Source of the DNA: Gemmatimonadaceae bacterium | Lineage (GTDB): Bacteria > Gemmatimonadota > Gemmatimonadetes > Gemmatimonadales > Gemmatimonadaceae | Reading direction: 5' to 3' | Assembly: GCA_014377535.1 (NCBI GenBank) | Contig: JACMPK010000065.1 | Coordinates: 1-39,720 of the forward strand | Length of the DNA: 39,720 bases | Shown here: in pieces, positions 16,636 to 24,013 of the stretch | Layout of the letters: the number at the start of each line of letters is the position of its first letter | Position numbering within the stretch: the first letter of the stretch is position 1 | Notes under the pieces: generated by a model | The model's database searches: none | The model's input: the letters and a program-made list of their open reading frames with translations, nothing else | What the model was told of the DNA's origin: nothing | Position numbers and translations under genes: made by a program

Positions 16636-16830
16636 ATGCAGCGGAGACTGAAGGATCTCGGGCAGTATGCAGTGTACGCGCGTGACGGCGAGATTGGAGG
16701 TGTCGGTGACTCCCTCCTTGACGAAACACAGCGGCCCGTGCACCACGTCGTCGTCGCCACGAACGGCTGGTGGACCGGGGACGTGCTGATCGCGCCGCAT
16801 CGGGCGACGCGTGTCAGCGCGCTCGAGAGC
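16636..16830 (+). pseudogene. Truncated PRC-barrel paralogue
   Basis: The frame begins MQRRLKDLGQYAVYARDGEI, close to [20 protein letters not shown] of the gene at 9486. It continues to VHHVVVATNGWWTGDVLIAPHRATRVS, matching the same barrel strands ([21 protein letters not shown]). After about 65 residues the similarity stops and the reading frame turns into low-complexity Arg/Ser/His sequence up to a stop at 16992. The second barrel and tail are absent. The start context (AGGAG) is preserved, so a short barrel fragment could still be made. Confidence 0.75.
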
Positions 16831-16982
16831 TGTCGGACGCGCCTGTCCGCGACGTCGCAAACACGTTGCGATGGGTCTACCTCGCACGACAGCCACGATG
16901 CCCGCACGCGTGCTTCGCATCGGCATGGTAGCGCCGTGGCATGGCGGAGACCGCGTGGTGGTCGAGCGGCGGAGCTCCGCGC

Positions 16983-18788
16983 ATGGCGATAGTGCCGGGC
17001 TCGTGCGTTCTTCTCGGATGCGGCCTCGTCGCCGTCCTGATGGGGACGGGGTGGCGCGAGCCGTCTGATGGATTCGCCTTGAGTCCGCATCCCACCCGCA
17101 ACGTCGCGACGACCGATGCGCACGGCGGAGCGGCAGGGCAAATCGGCGCGGATGCCGTGGCGAGGGCTATCCGGCAGCTTGTTGCGCATGGCCCCGTCCC
17201 TGGGTTCAGCGGCGCCGACTGGGCGATCGTGCGAAGGGTGTACGCCGCGTCAGGTCACGCCCCGGTGTGGATCGACACTGCCGGCGGCACCCTGCAGCTG
17301 CGAAACCGCGCCATGCAGTTCATCGACGCGTTGTCGCGTGCGGCCGATCAGGCGCTAAGCCTCGATGTCTATCCGGTGGGGACGCTGATTCGTGCGGTCG
17401 ACGCGATGCGCACGGCGGGCTCGACGTCTCCGGCGCGTGCCGCGCGCGCGGACGTCCTGCTGTCGGCGACGCTGGTCGCGTACGCTACTCACGTGCTGAC
17501 GGGACAGGTGGACCCTCGTTCAATCAACCGCGAGTGGTACATCGAACCTCGGACACAGGACGTCGACAGCACGATCGCGGACCTGTTTCGTGAGCCTGAA
17601 CGCGACGTCGGGATCGCCGACCTCGAGCCGCGTGATCCCGAGTATGCACTGCTGGTGGCGCAGGTCGCACGGTATCGCGGGCTGGTCGCGCGGGGAGGGT
17701 GGCCGCGCGTGGAGCAACGCGGCATTCTGCGCCCTGGCGAATTGTCCACCGCGCGCGTGCTGGGTACACTGCTCGCGCGCCTCCATCTGGAAGGCTATCT
17801 GCCGCTCGTCGCTTTGACTCCGCGTTCAGTCAGCGCTGGCGACAGCACGGCGTTCAATGAGGCTCGTGGCCCGGACAGGTCGGTGCAATACGATCGCGCG
17901 CTTTCGCTCGCAGTTGCGGACTATCAGGAGCGCCAGGGACTCACGGTCGACAGCGTGCTCGGGCCCGTGACGCGTGCGTCATTGAACCGGCCGGCAACTT
18001 TCCGCCTTCACCAGCTCGAAGCAAATCTCGAGCGCCATCGCTGGCTCCCGCGCGACCGTGGCCAGCGCTTCGTCGTCGTCAACGTCCCGGCGTTTCGCCT
18101 GCGAGCGTACGACCATGGCCAGGCAGTGCTGTCGATGAAGGTAGTGGTCGGCGCCGAATACCAGGGTCGAGCGACGCCCGCGTTCAGTGATTCAATGTCC
18201 TATGTGGTCTTCCGACCGTACTGGAATGTTCCGCGGAGCATTGCGCGTCGTGAGCTGTGGCCAAGGCAGAGGCAGGACCCCACGTACTTCCGTCGACACG
18301 GCTACGAAGTCGTGCGAACTGCGGCCGGCGCCAACGTGCGACAGAAGCCGGCCGCTGACAATGCGCTCGGGCGGGCGAAGTTCATTTTCCCAAATTCCTT
18401 CGCGATCTACTTGCATGACACCCCTGCACAGGCACTCTTCGATGAGCGGGTTCGCGCACGCAGTCACGGCTGCATCCGCGTGGAGCATCCCGATGAGTTG
18501 GCCGAATTCGTGCTGGGCGCGCAGGGCTGGGACCTGGACCGGGTGCGGGCGGCGATGGAGAGCGGCGCTGACGACGAGCGCGTGAACCTCGAGCGGAGAC
18601 TTCCGGTGTACATAGTCTACTTCACAGCATTCTTCCGTGATGGTGTGCTGCATTTTGCCAACGATATCTATGATCGCGACGGTGCACTGGTCAGCGCACT
18701 CGGTGTCGCGGCACGTGGCCCGAACGGTGAAGGGGACGAAGCCAGCAGGTTGAGGACCCTCGCGCGCACGCTGGCGGCGCGTGACTGA
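16983..18788 (+). CDS. YcbB-like L,D-transpeptidase
   Basis: A 601-residue envelope enzyme that forms 3-3 cross-links in peptidoglycan. An N-terminal hydrophobic stretch (IVPGSCVLLGCGLVAVLMG) is a signal peptide or anchor. Next come an N-terminal scaffold domain with YAASGHAPVWID and LSLDVYPV, and a peptidoglycan-binding segment YDRALSLAVADYQERQGLTVDSVLGPVTRASL. The YkuD catalytic domain has MKVVVGAEYQGRATPAFSD, FRPYWNVPRSIARRE, KFIFPNSFAIYLHDTP and the active-site SHGCIR with Cys at residue 497. Domain order and length match YcbB/LdtD proteins. The ATG at 16983 is chosen because GGAG lies eight bases upstream; the earlier in-frame ATG at 16941 adds 14 residues. 3-3 cross-linking is often raised under envelope stress, in keeping with the neighbourhood. 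Confidence 0.9.
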   Translation: MAIVPGSCVLLGCGLVAVLMGTGWREPSDGFALSPHPTRNVATTDAHGGAAGQIGADAVARAIRQLVAHGPVPGFSGADWAIVRRVYAASGHAPVWIDTAGGTLQLRNRAMQFIDALSRAADQALSLDVYPVGTLIRAVDAMRTAGSTSPARAARADVLLSATLVAYATHVLTGQVDPRSINREWYIEPRTQDVDSTIADLFREPERDVGIADLEPRDPEYALLVAQVARYRGLVARGGWPRVEQRGILRPGELSTARVLGTLLARLHLEGYLPLVALTPRSVSAGDSTAFNEARGPDRSVQYDRALSLAVADYQERQGLTVDSVLGPVTRASLNRPATFRLHQLEANLERHRWLPRDRGQRFVVVNVPAFRLRAYDHGQAVLSMKVVVGAEYQGRATPAFSDSMSYVVFRPYWNVPRSIARRELWPRQRQDPTYFRRHGYEVVRTAAGANVRQKPAADNALGRAKFIFPNSFAIYLHDTPAQALFDERVRARSHGCIRVEHPDELAEFVLGAQGWDLDRVRAAMESGADDERVNLERRLPVYIVYFTAFFRDGVLHFANDIYDRDGALVSALGVAARGPNGEGDEASRLRTLARTLAARD

Positions 18789-18975
18789 CGTCGCCTCTCG
18801 AGTGTGCGGCAGAGTCTGACGGTTCGTGCGCTGATGCCATCCAGTCTAGGCTTTCGCCCGACAGAGAGTGCTCTCTCACGTGGCGGCCGCGGCGTGAACC
18901 CGCGAAGCGCGGGAAGTGCATTGATCGCAGCGGTGTTCTTCCCTGTGTGACGCCGCGCGCCGTGTCAACATCGAT
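18789..18975. other. Short gap between transpeptidase gene and IS relic
   Basis: No gene, hairpin or repeat is evident in these 187 bases. Confidence 0.35.
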
Positions 18976-19248
18976 TGAAAGTGCACTCTGCTTGGAGTGA
19001 CCCCCATCGGCGGGACAGGAGGCGGGTCGCGGTTTGACCTTCGAGGTAGCCCCTCGGAGGTGCTATGCGCGGCAAGTCGTACCGATGGTTCAGTACCGAG
19101 TTCAAGCTCGGGGTGGTGGAGGCGTACCTGCTGGCGAGCTCTCACTCGACCTGCTGCGCGAGGACGAGTCGGTCGAGACGGCGCAGCACCTCGCCGCGCT
19201 CGAGCGGAAGGTCGGTCAGCTCACCAAGGAGCTCGACCCGCTAAAAAG
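18976..19248 (+). mobile_element. IS3-family remnant, 5' part with internal deletion
   Basis: This is a partial relative of the element at 4773-6032, on the opposite strand. Shared features are the terminal TTGGAGTGACCCCCATCGG, the leader CCTCGGAGGT before ATG and MRGKSYRWFSTEFKLGVVEAY (ATG at 19063). The sequence then jumps from the first GGCGAG, inside the AYLAGEG codons, to the second, inside the HAGELSLDL codons. This removes about 80 bases and breaks the frame. The remainder keeps LLREDESVETAQHLAALERKVGQLTKELD up to CTAAAAAGGG, the frameshift site, where the ISL3 relic begins. ORFB is absent. Confidence 0.82.
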
Positions 19249-19793
19249 GGCTCTTCCGGGAATTCCGGGCCAGTGGCGTGACAGCGGCTGATCGCGGCAC
19301 CATCGTGCAGGCATCGGAGGAGCGACGATGCCAGCCTCAGACGCGAGCGGCCTGATCGGATTGTTATCGCAGGTTGGTGGGGTGGGAGGGGTGTGTGGTC
19401 GCCCGCGTGACGACAGAGGCGACGCCGGCGCCCGATGTGTACGGGGTGGTGCCGGCCCCGCGGCTGGTGATCGAGTTACGCCCCGCCGCCGACCACGTGA
19501 AGCGCTGCAGTCAGTGCGGCGCACCGGTCGCGCGGGTGGATGAGACGACGACGCGCCGCGTGCGCGCTTTGGCCGCGATGGAGTCGGACACCTGGCTGCT
19601 GGTGCCACGCGCCCGCGTGGAGTGTCCACGGTGTGGCCCGACGGTCGAGGCCGTGCTCTGGCTCGACAAGTACGCGCGTATGACAACGCGGCTCGCCGCG
19701 AAGATCGCGGGCCTCGCCCAGGTCCTGCGGCTCAAACATGTCGCGGCGTGGTTTCGCGTCGGGTGGGACACGGTGAAGCCCCGGGTGTGTTGA
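19249..19793 (+). mobile_element. ISL3-family element remnant with truncated transposase
   Basis: It begins with GGCTCTTCCGGGAATTCCGG, which has the look of an ISL3-family terminal repeat, exactly where the IS3 similarity ends. The transposase ATG at 19328 has GGAGG seven bases upstream. Its first codons (MPASDASGLIGLLSQV) shift frame within a G-rich stretch near 19380-19395, and the normal protein continues as VVARVTTEATP. A zinc-finger pair CSQCG / CPRCG follows, then RRVRALAAMESDTWLLVPRARVECPRCGPTVEAVLWLDKYARM and HVAAWFRVGWDTVKP. All of this is the N-terminal DNA-binding part of ISL3 transposases. The DDE catalytic domain is missing after 19793. Confidence 0.8.
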
Positions 19794-20017
19794 CCCGCGT
19801 CTCTTGCCCATGTCTATGGGAACGTCGTGAACCCAGCCCGAGGCGATCAGTGAGGAGCGTGCACAGCGCAGGACGGTTTGCATTGGTCGTGACGCTCGAT
19901 GCCGGTGTGACAGCCGTGCGCTCACCATTCCGTCGGCGGTGTCGGTCCGTACGGCGGTGGTGGCAGCGTCCCGTTGAACGCCGGCAGCCAGGAGGTCATG
20001 AAGGTCGCCGTCGGGAA

Positions 20018-20110
20018 GCAGGTTGTCGAAGCATGCAGGGTGTCCGGATCCGTGGCCTGCTCACCGACAATGGCGCTGCTATCGCAGCGGCGAGCTGGCG
20101 ATCCTCTGCG
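20018..20110 (+). pseudogene. Possible IS481/IS3-type transposase scrap
   Basis: A short frame reads GVRIRGLLTDNGAAI, resembling the strand and catalytic Asp of IS481- and IS3-type DDE transposases (usually VRIRGLLTDNGSAYRS). In the next frame SGELAILCVGVTS continues the resemblance to SRELAxLCxxLG. Only about 30 residues are recognisable, with a frameshift between them, and flanking sequence to 20381 shows nothing further. It is reported as a probable degraded transposase fragment. Confidence 0.5.
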
Positions 20111-20381
20111 TTGGCGTCACGTCTCCACAATCGCGGTACGTAAACGCCTGTACTGCCGCGTGTTGTGGTACCGGACTGGAGTGTCTGGTTGAGTTGGGCG
20201 CGCATGTCCACGTGTCGACGCCTGCGCCGGTGCGGGACTCCCGCCACTTTGGATCAGCGCGCTTCGCGCTCGCAGATGCCCCCCGACCTGGGGCGCGAAC
20301 GCGCCGTGGCGACGCCGACAGCACCCGATGCCTGATTCCGCTCGAGCGACGACAGTCTCACCTGCAAGACAAGGGTCGCGC

Positions 20382-21752
20382 GTGAACACTCTTAGCATCC
20401 TCCGCAGGGCGCGAAGCGCGCTATCGCTCCGCGACGAGACCGACTACGACGCCAGCATCGCACAGGTGCGGGCGGATGTCGAATTGCGGAGCGGCGGCGC
20501 CTGGGCGCTCGTCTTTGCCATCTTCATCGCCTCGGTCGGCCTGAACGTCAATTCGACGGCCGTCATCATTGGCGCCATGCTGATCTCGCCGCTGATGGGC
20601 CCAATCGTGGGGACGGGTGTGGCGCTCGCGACCAGTGATGTGCAGCTACTCCGTCGCAGCATTCGAAGCCTGTTGATCGCAACGGGCATTGCGCTCGCTA
20701 CATCGACGCTCTTCTTCTTCCTGTCACCGCTGGCCGAGGCACAGTCCGAACTCCTCTCGCGGACACGACCGACCCTGTACGACGTCCTGATCGCGCTGTT
20801 CGGAGGCGCTGCTGGCATCGTCGCGGTCACACGTAAGGCTAACAAGAGTCAGGTCGTGCCCGGCGTGGCCATCGCGACCGCGTTGATGCCACCGCTCTGC
20901 ACCGCCGGGTTCGGGCTGGCGCATGGTGATCTCTGGTTCTTTCTCGGCGCGATGAACCTGTTCCTGATCAACGCACTCTTCATCTGTCTGGCGACGCTCG
21001 GCTTCGTTCGCCTGCTGCGTTTTCCGCAGGTCGCCGTGCCTGAATCGACATCGCGAGCACGCGTCAATGCGGTGATCATCGCGCTGACGCTGATCCTCGT
21101 CGTGCCGAGTGTCTACACAGGGTGGAACGTCGTGCAGGAAACACGGTTCAAGGGCGCCTCGCGCCGGTTCGTAGCGGAAAACCTGGTGTTCACCGATCGC
21201 AGCGTCCTCAATACCGAATTCAGATACTCCAGGGACTCCTCCACCATCGAGGCAACGTTGATTGGCGAGCCGCTGCCGACGACGATGGTCGACTCCATTC
21301 AACGGCGGCTGCCGTCATATGGCCTGCCGAAAACTCGGCTGGTGTTGCGGCAGCCCCTCGGACGGCAGCCATCCCTCGAGGAGCTCGCCGATCTGCTGCG
21401 GCAGGGCGCGCTCAAGGATCTGACGACGCGGAACGCAAGGTCGCCGTCGGCGGACGCGCAGCGGGCGGCGGAGTTGCAGGCCGAGGTCCTCCGTCTGCGC
21501 GCGTCGGAATTCCCGTCGCGCAGCCTCTTCAGCGAACTGCGTGCGCTCAATCCTGGGCTCGTGTCGATCGCCGTCGGCCGGGTCGTGACCGAGGGCGACA
21601 CCGCGACCGTCCTCAGTCGAAGTCAGCCCGTTGGTCTCGTGGCAACCTGGCGCCGCGCACCCGACAGCCGCGAGGCCGCGCGACTGCGCAACTTTCTCGC
21701 CACGCGCCTGGGCGTGGATTCGGTCGAGCTGACCAACATTCAGCGGCGGTAG
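20382..21752 (+). CDS. DUF389 family membrane protein
   Basis: A 456-residue inner-membrane protein of the DUF389 (TIGR00341) group, whose role is unsettled. The family core is clear: GAWALVFAIFIASVGLNVNSTAVIIGAMLISPLMGPIVG, then GIALATSTLFFFLSPL, LIALFGGAAGIVAVTRKANKSQVVPGVAIATALMPPLCTAGFGLAHG and an FFLGAMNLFLINALFICLATLGF helix. After a further helix (NAVIIALTLILVVPSVY) comes a soluble C-terminal domain of about 190 residues with VFTDRSVLNTEFRYSRD and ATLIGEPLPTTMVDSIQRRL. The GTG at 20382 is preferred, with AAGGG six bases upstream; an in-frame ATG at 20328 lacks a ribosome-binding site. It ends 36 bases from the convergent MarR gene. Confidence 0.87.
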   Translation: MNTLSILRRARSALSLRDETDYDASIAQVRADVELRSGGAWALVFAIFIASVGLNVNSTAVIIGAMLISPLMGPIVGTGVALATSDVQLLRRSIRSLLIATGIALATSTLFFFLSPLAEAQSELLSRTRPTLYDVLIALFGGAAGIVAVTRKANKSQVVPGVAIATALMPPLCTAGFGLAHGDLWFFLGAMNLFLINALFICLATLGFVRLLRFPQVAVPESTSRARVNAVIIALTLILVVPSVYTGWNVVQETRFKGASRRFVAENLVFTDRSVLNTEFRYSRDSSTIEATLIGEPLPTTMVDSIQRRLPSYGLPKTRLVLRQPLGRQPSLEELADLLRQGALKDLTTRNARSPSADAQRAAELQAEVLRLRASEFPSRSLFSELRALNPGLVSIAVGRVVTEGDTATVLSRSQPVGLVATWRRAPDSREAARLRNFLATRLGVDSVELTNIQRR

Positions 21753-21788
21753 CGCGACGCTCACGGCGCCTGACAGCCGTCGCCGCCA

Positions 21789-22256
21789 TCACAATGACGC
21801 CAACGGTCGCAGAGCGGCCGTCTCATCAGCGTTCAGGTGGCTGATCAGCAGTCGCAGGTCGGTGCTGAGGCGGAGCAGGGTGCTGCCATCGAGCTTGCCG
21901 AGGGCGGCCGGTAGTACCCCCTCGTATGGCGGCGACACACGACGCAGCAGCGCCCGGCCTGGTTTCGTGATTCGGAGTGCCACGCCGCGTCTGTCCTCTT
22001 CGCGACGCTCGTGCGTGATGTAGCCGTGTTCCGCGAGACCGCGCACCAGGTTGCTCGCGGTTGGCTGTCTGACACTCAGCGCGACGGCCAACTCGCCCAC
22101 ACCCATGCCCGGGTGATCGCGAATCGTCGCGAGCGCCCAGACTTGCGCTCCCCCGATGCCGGCCTGTCGCTCGACCTGCTGAAAGTGCGTCTTAATGGCG
22201 GTAAGGACGACGCGGAACTGCTGTAGCACCGTGTCGGCGCTGACCGGCGCGCTCAC
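21789..22256 (-). CDS. MarR-family transcriptional regulator
   Basis: A 155-residue dimeric repressor-type regulator. The winged helix is visible: GIGGAQVWALATIRDHPGMGVGELAVALSVRQPTASNLVRGLAEHGYITHERREEDRRGVALRITKPGRALL, with the DRR wing typical of MarR. The flanking helices form the dimer interface. The GTG at 22254-22256 gives the usual family length; the frame is open up to 22451, but those residues look non-coding and overlap the neighbouring small gene. It lies 40 bases downstream of the small gene at 22297-22587 and is probably in one operon with it. The AT-rich region between that gene and the divergent mscS operon is the natural place for its operator. Confidence 0.87.
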   Translation of the reverse strand: MSAPVSADTVLQQFRVVLTAIKTHFQQVERQAGIGGAQVWALATIRDHPGMGVGELAVALSVRQPTASNLVRGLAEHGYITHERREEDRRGVALRITKPGRALLRRVSPPYEGVLPAALGKLDGSTLLRLSTDLRLLISHLNADETAALRPLASL

Positions 22257-22296
22257 CGGCGCTGCCGCATGAACAACGCGTGCCGTGGCACGTCGA

Positions 22297-22587
22297 TCAC
22301 AGCGGTGCGCCGGCGAGACCGCCGCTGATCGCGCCACGACGGTCGCGTTGGCGCCAGACGAGAATGGCCTCAACTGTCGATACACGGGATGTGGAGCGAG
22401 CGGGCGTGTGGTCCCGACTCGGCTCGCAGACGAGGACTGGCATGGGTGCATGGGTGATGAGGCCCGGGATCAGCTTGCCCGCGAAGCGCAGCACGCTGTC
22501 GTGCGCGGCAGCGACGTTCGGGACCTCGGTGAGCGATACCTCCGACGACGCGACCTGGTCGAGCACCACTGTCAGTCGACCCTGCAT
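22297..22587 (-). CDS. Small protein (96 aa) in operon with MarR regulator
   Basis: Not recognised. The start is unusually well supported: ATG preceded by GGAGG six bases away and by a promoter-like pair at 22651-22678. The N-terminal half (MQGRLTVVLDQVASSEVSL, then NVAAAHDSVLRFAGKLIPG and ITHAPMPVLVCEP) alternates strands and a helix and is probably folded; the last 30 residues are Arg/Ser-rich. There is no signal peptide, membrane helix or metal motif. It is the first gene of a short minus-strand operon followed by the MarR gene, so it may be the target or partner of that regulator. Confidence 0.62.
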   Translation of the reverse strand: MQGRLTVVLDQVASSEVSLTEVPNVAAAHDSVLRFAGKLIPGLITHAPMPVLVCEPSRDHTPARSTSRVSTVEAILVWRQRDRRGAISGGLAGAPL

Positions 22588-22648
22588 GTGCGCCTCCGGA
22601 ATCAAAGGGAAGGGCGCCGCGCCGGGTTGCCGACGGGTGCGCCACCGA

Positions 22649-22678
22649 ATACTATATTTGTATCTATGTAATTGACAG
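22649..22678 (-). promoter_or_regulatory. Promoter and possible MarR operator of the small-gene/marR operon
   Basis: On the minus strand CTGTCA (22673-22678) and TATAGT (22651-22656) form a -35/-10 pair with a 16-base spacer, about 65 bases before the ATG at 22587. It sits in a 30-base AT-rich island in GC-rich DNA. ATAC-N7-GTAT (22649-22663) overlaps the -10 and could be a repressor half-site pair. Confidence 0.55.
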
Positions 22679-22854
22679 GCCCGAGCGGATGCGATCCTGA
22701 TTGACCGATCGGGGGCAGGGTGGTGGAGCATCGCGTCACGCAGCTCCAGCACGGACGTAACTGTTCCACGGTCCGGACGGCTCACTGCCGAGCCGGCTCC
22801 CAATCCGGACTCGACTGTGCGGGCCTGCTGCGGCAGGTCGGCGGGAGACGGCAG

Positions 22855-23943
22855 ATGCTCCCTGATTCTGTGGTGCTGGCAGGCATTCCATCATCCGTCT
22901 GGTTGCGTGCAGCAGGTGTCGCGGCGGCAAGCGTCGCTGGCGCGCTTCTCGTGCGTGCGCTGCTCGTCTCGCGCCTGGATGACATTTCACGGCGGACGAC
23001 GAATCCATGGGATGACGTGCTGACGGACGTGATCCGTAGCACGCGCATCTCCGCTGTGGTGTTCGGCGGGGTCTTCGCAGGATTACAATTGCTCCCACTC
23101 TCCTCCGCTGCGGAGGCGTGGACGAGCGGTGCGGCCGCCATGGCGCTCCTGTTGCAGGTGGCGCTCTGGTGCACTGCGGCGGCACGGGGCGTCATCGCGG
23201 TCCACAGAGAGCGGCGCCCGGTCGAGGATCGGAGCACAGCGACCATGTTCGCCGCGCTGAGCATCGCCGCACAGGTGCTGATCTGGACGGTGGTGCTGCT
23301 GCTTGCGCTCGACACCCTCGGCGTGAACATCACGGCGTTCGTCGCAAGCCTGGGCGTGGGAGGGGTTGCCATCGCACTCGCGACCCAGAAGATCCTCGGC
23401 GATCTGTTCGCGTCCTTGGCCATCGTGCTGGATAAGCCATTCGTGATCGGCGACTTCATTGCCGTCGGCGAATTGATGGGAACGGTGGAGCACGTCGGAC
23501 TGAAAACAACACGGCTCCGTTCGCTGTCAGGGGAGCAGCTCGTATTCTCTAACAGTGATCTGCTCGACAGCCGCTTGCGCAACTACGGTCGGATGCAGGA
23601 GCGACGCGTCGTGTTTCACGTGGGCGTGACATACCAGACGCCGAGGGAGCTTCTCGAGCGGATTCCCGGCATGCTGCGCGGCGCGATCGAGTCGCAGGCG
23701 CCTGTCCGGTTCGACCGTGCGCATCTCGCATCGTTTAACGACTTCGCCATTGACTTCGAGGTCGTGTATTTCGTGAAGTCTGCTGAGTACAACGTGTACA
23801 TGGACATTCAGCAGCTGGTCAACCTGTCGGTACACGCGCAATTCGAGGAGGCTGGGGCCGAGTTTGCCTATCCGACACAGACGTTGCTGCTGCAACGTGC
23901 CGCAGGGTCCACCGCTCGCGCCCGGCCGTATACCGCCGCCTGA
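22855..23943 (+). CDS. MscS-family mechanosensitive channel
   Basis: A 362-residue inner-membrane channel that opens under membrane tension and releases solutes on hypo-osmotic shock. Several hydrophobic segments precede the pore helix, residues about 160-192 (FVASLGVGGVAIALATQKILGDLFASLAIVL), followed by the beta-domain DKPFVIGDFIAVGELMGTVEHVGLKTTRLRSLSGEQLVFSN. This LGVGG..AL..Q..L... stretch is the MscS signature. The ATG at 22855 has GGAG seven bases upstream. It is the first gene of a tight plus-strand series, 70 bases before the trehalose synthase, pairing emergency solute release with compatible-solute synthesis. A second, destroyed MscS gene lies at 30120. Confidence 0.9.
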   Translation: MLPDSVVLAGIPSSVWLRAAGVAAASVAGALLVRALLVSRLDDISRRTTNPWDDVLTDVIRSTRISAVVFGGVFAGLQLLPLSSAAEAWTSGAAAMALLLQVALWCTAAARGVIAVHRERRPVEDRSTATMFAALSIAAQVLIWTVVLLLALDTLGVNITAFVASLGVGGVAIALATQKILGDLFASLAIVLDKPFVIGDFIAVGELMGTVEHVGLKTTRLRSLSGEQLVFSNSDLLDSRLRNYGRMQERRVVFHVGVTYQTPRELLERIPGMLRGAIESQAPVRFDRAHLASFNDFAIDFEVVYFVKSAEYNVYMDIQQLVNLSVHAQFEEAGAEFAYPTQTLLLQRAAGSTARARPYTAA

Positions 23944-24013
23944 CGCGACGGCGGGCTGAGCACGAGATGCCCAGGTTCTGAACACGCGTTTCCCGCTCGA
24001 TCCAACGAGGCCT

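Noticed and set aside
16125-17189. A 354-codon minus-strand open frame
   Set aside because: Low-complexity Arg/Ala/Ser/Thr translation antisense to the PRC-barrel remnant and transpeptidase start; no motif found.
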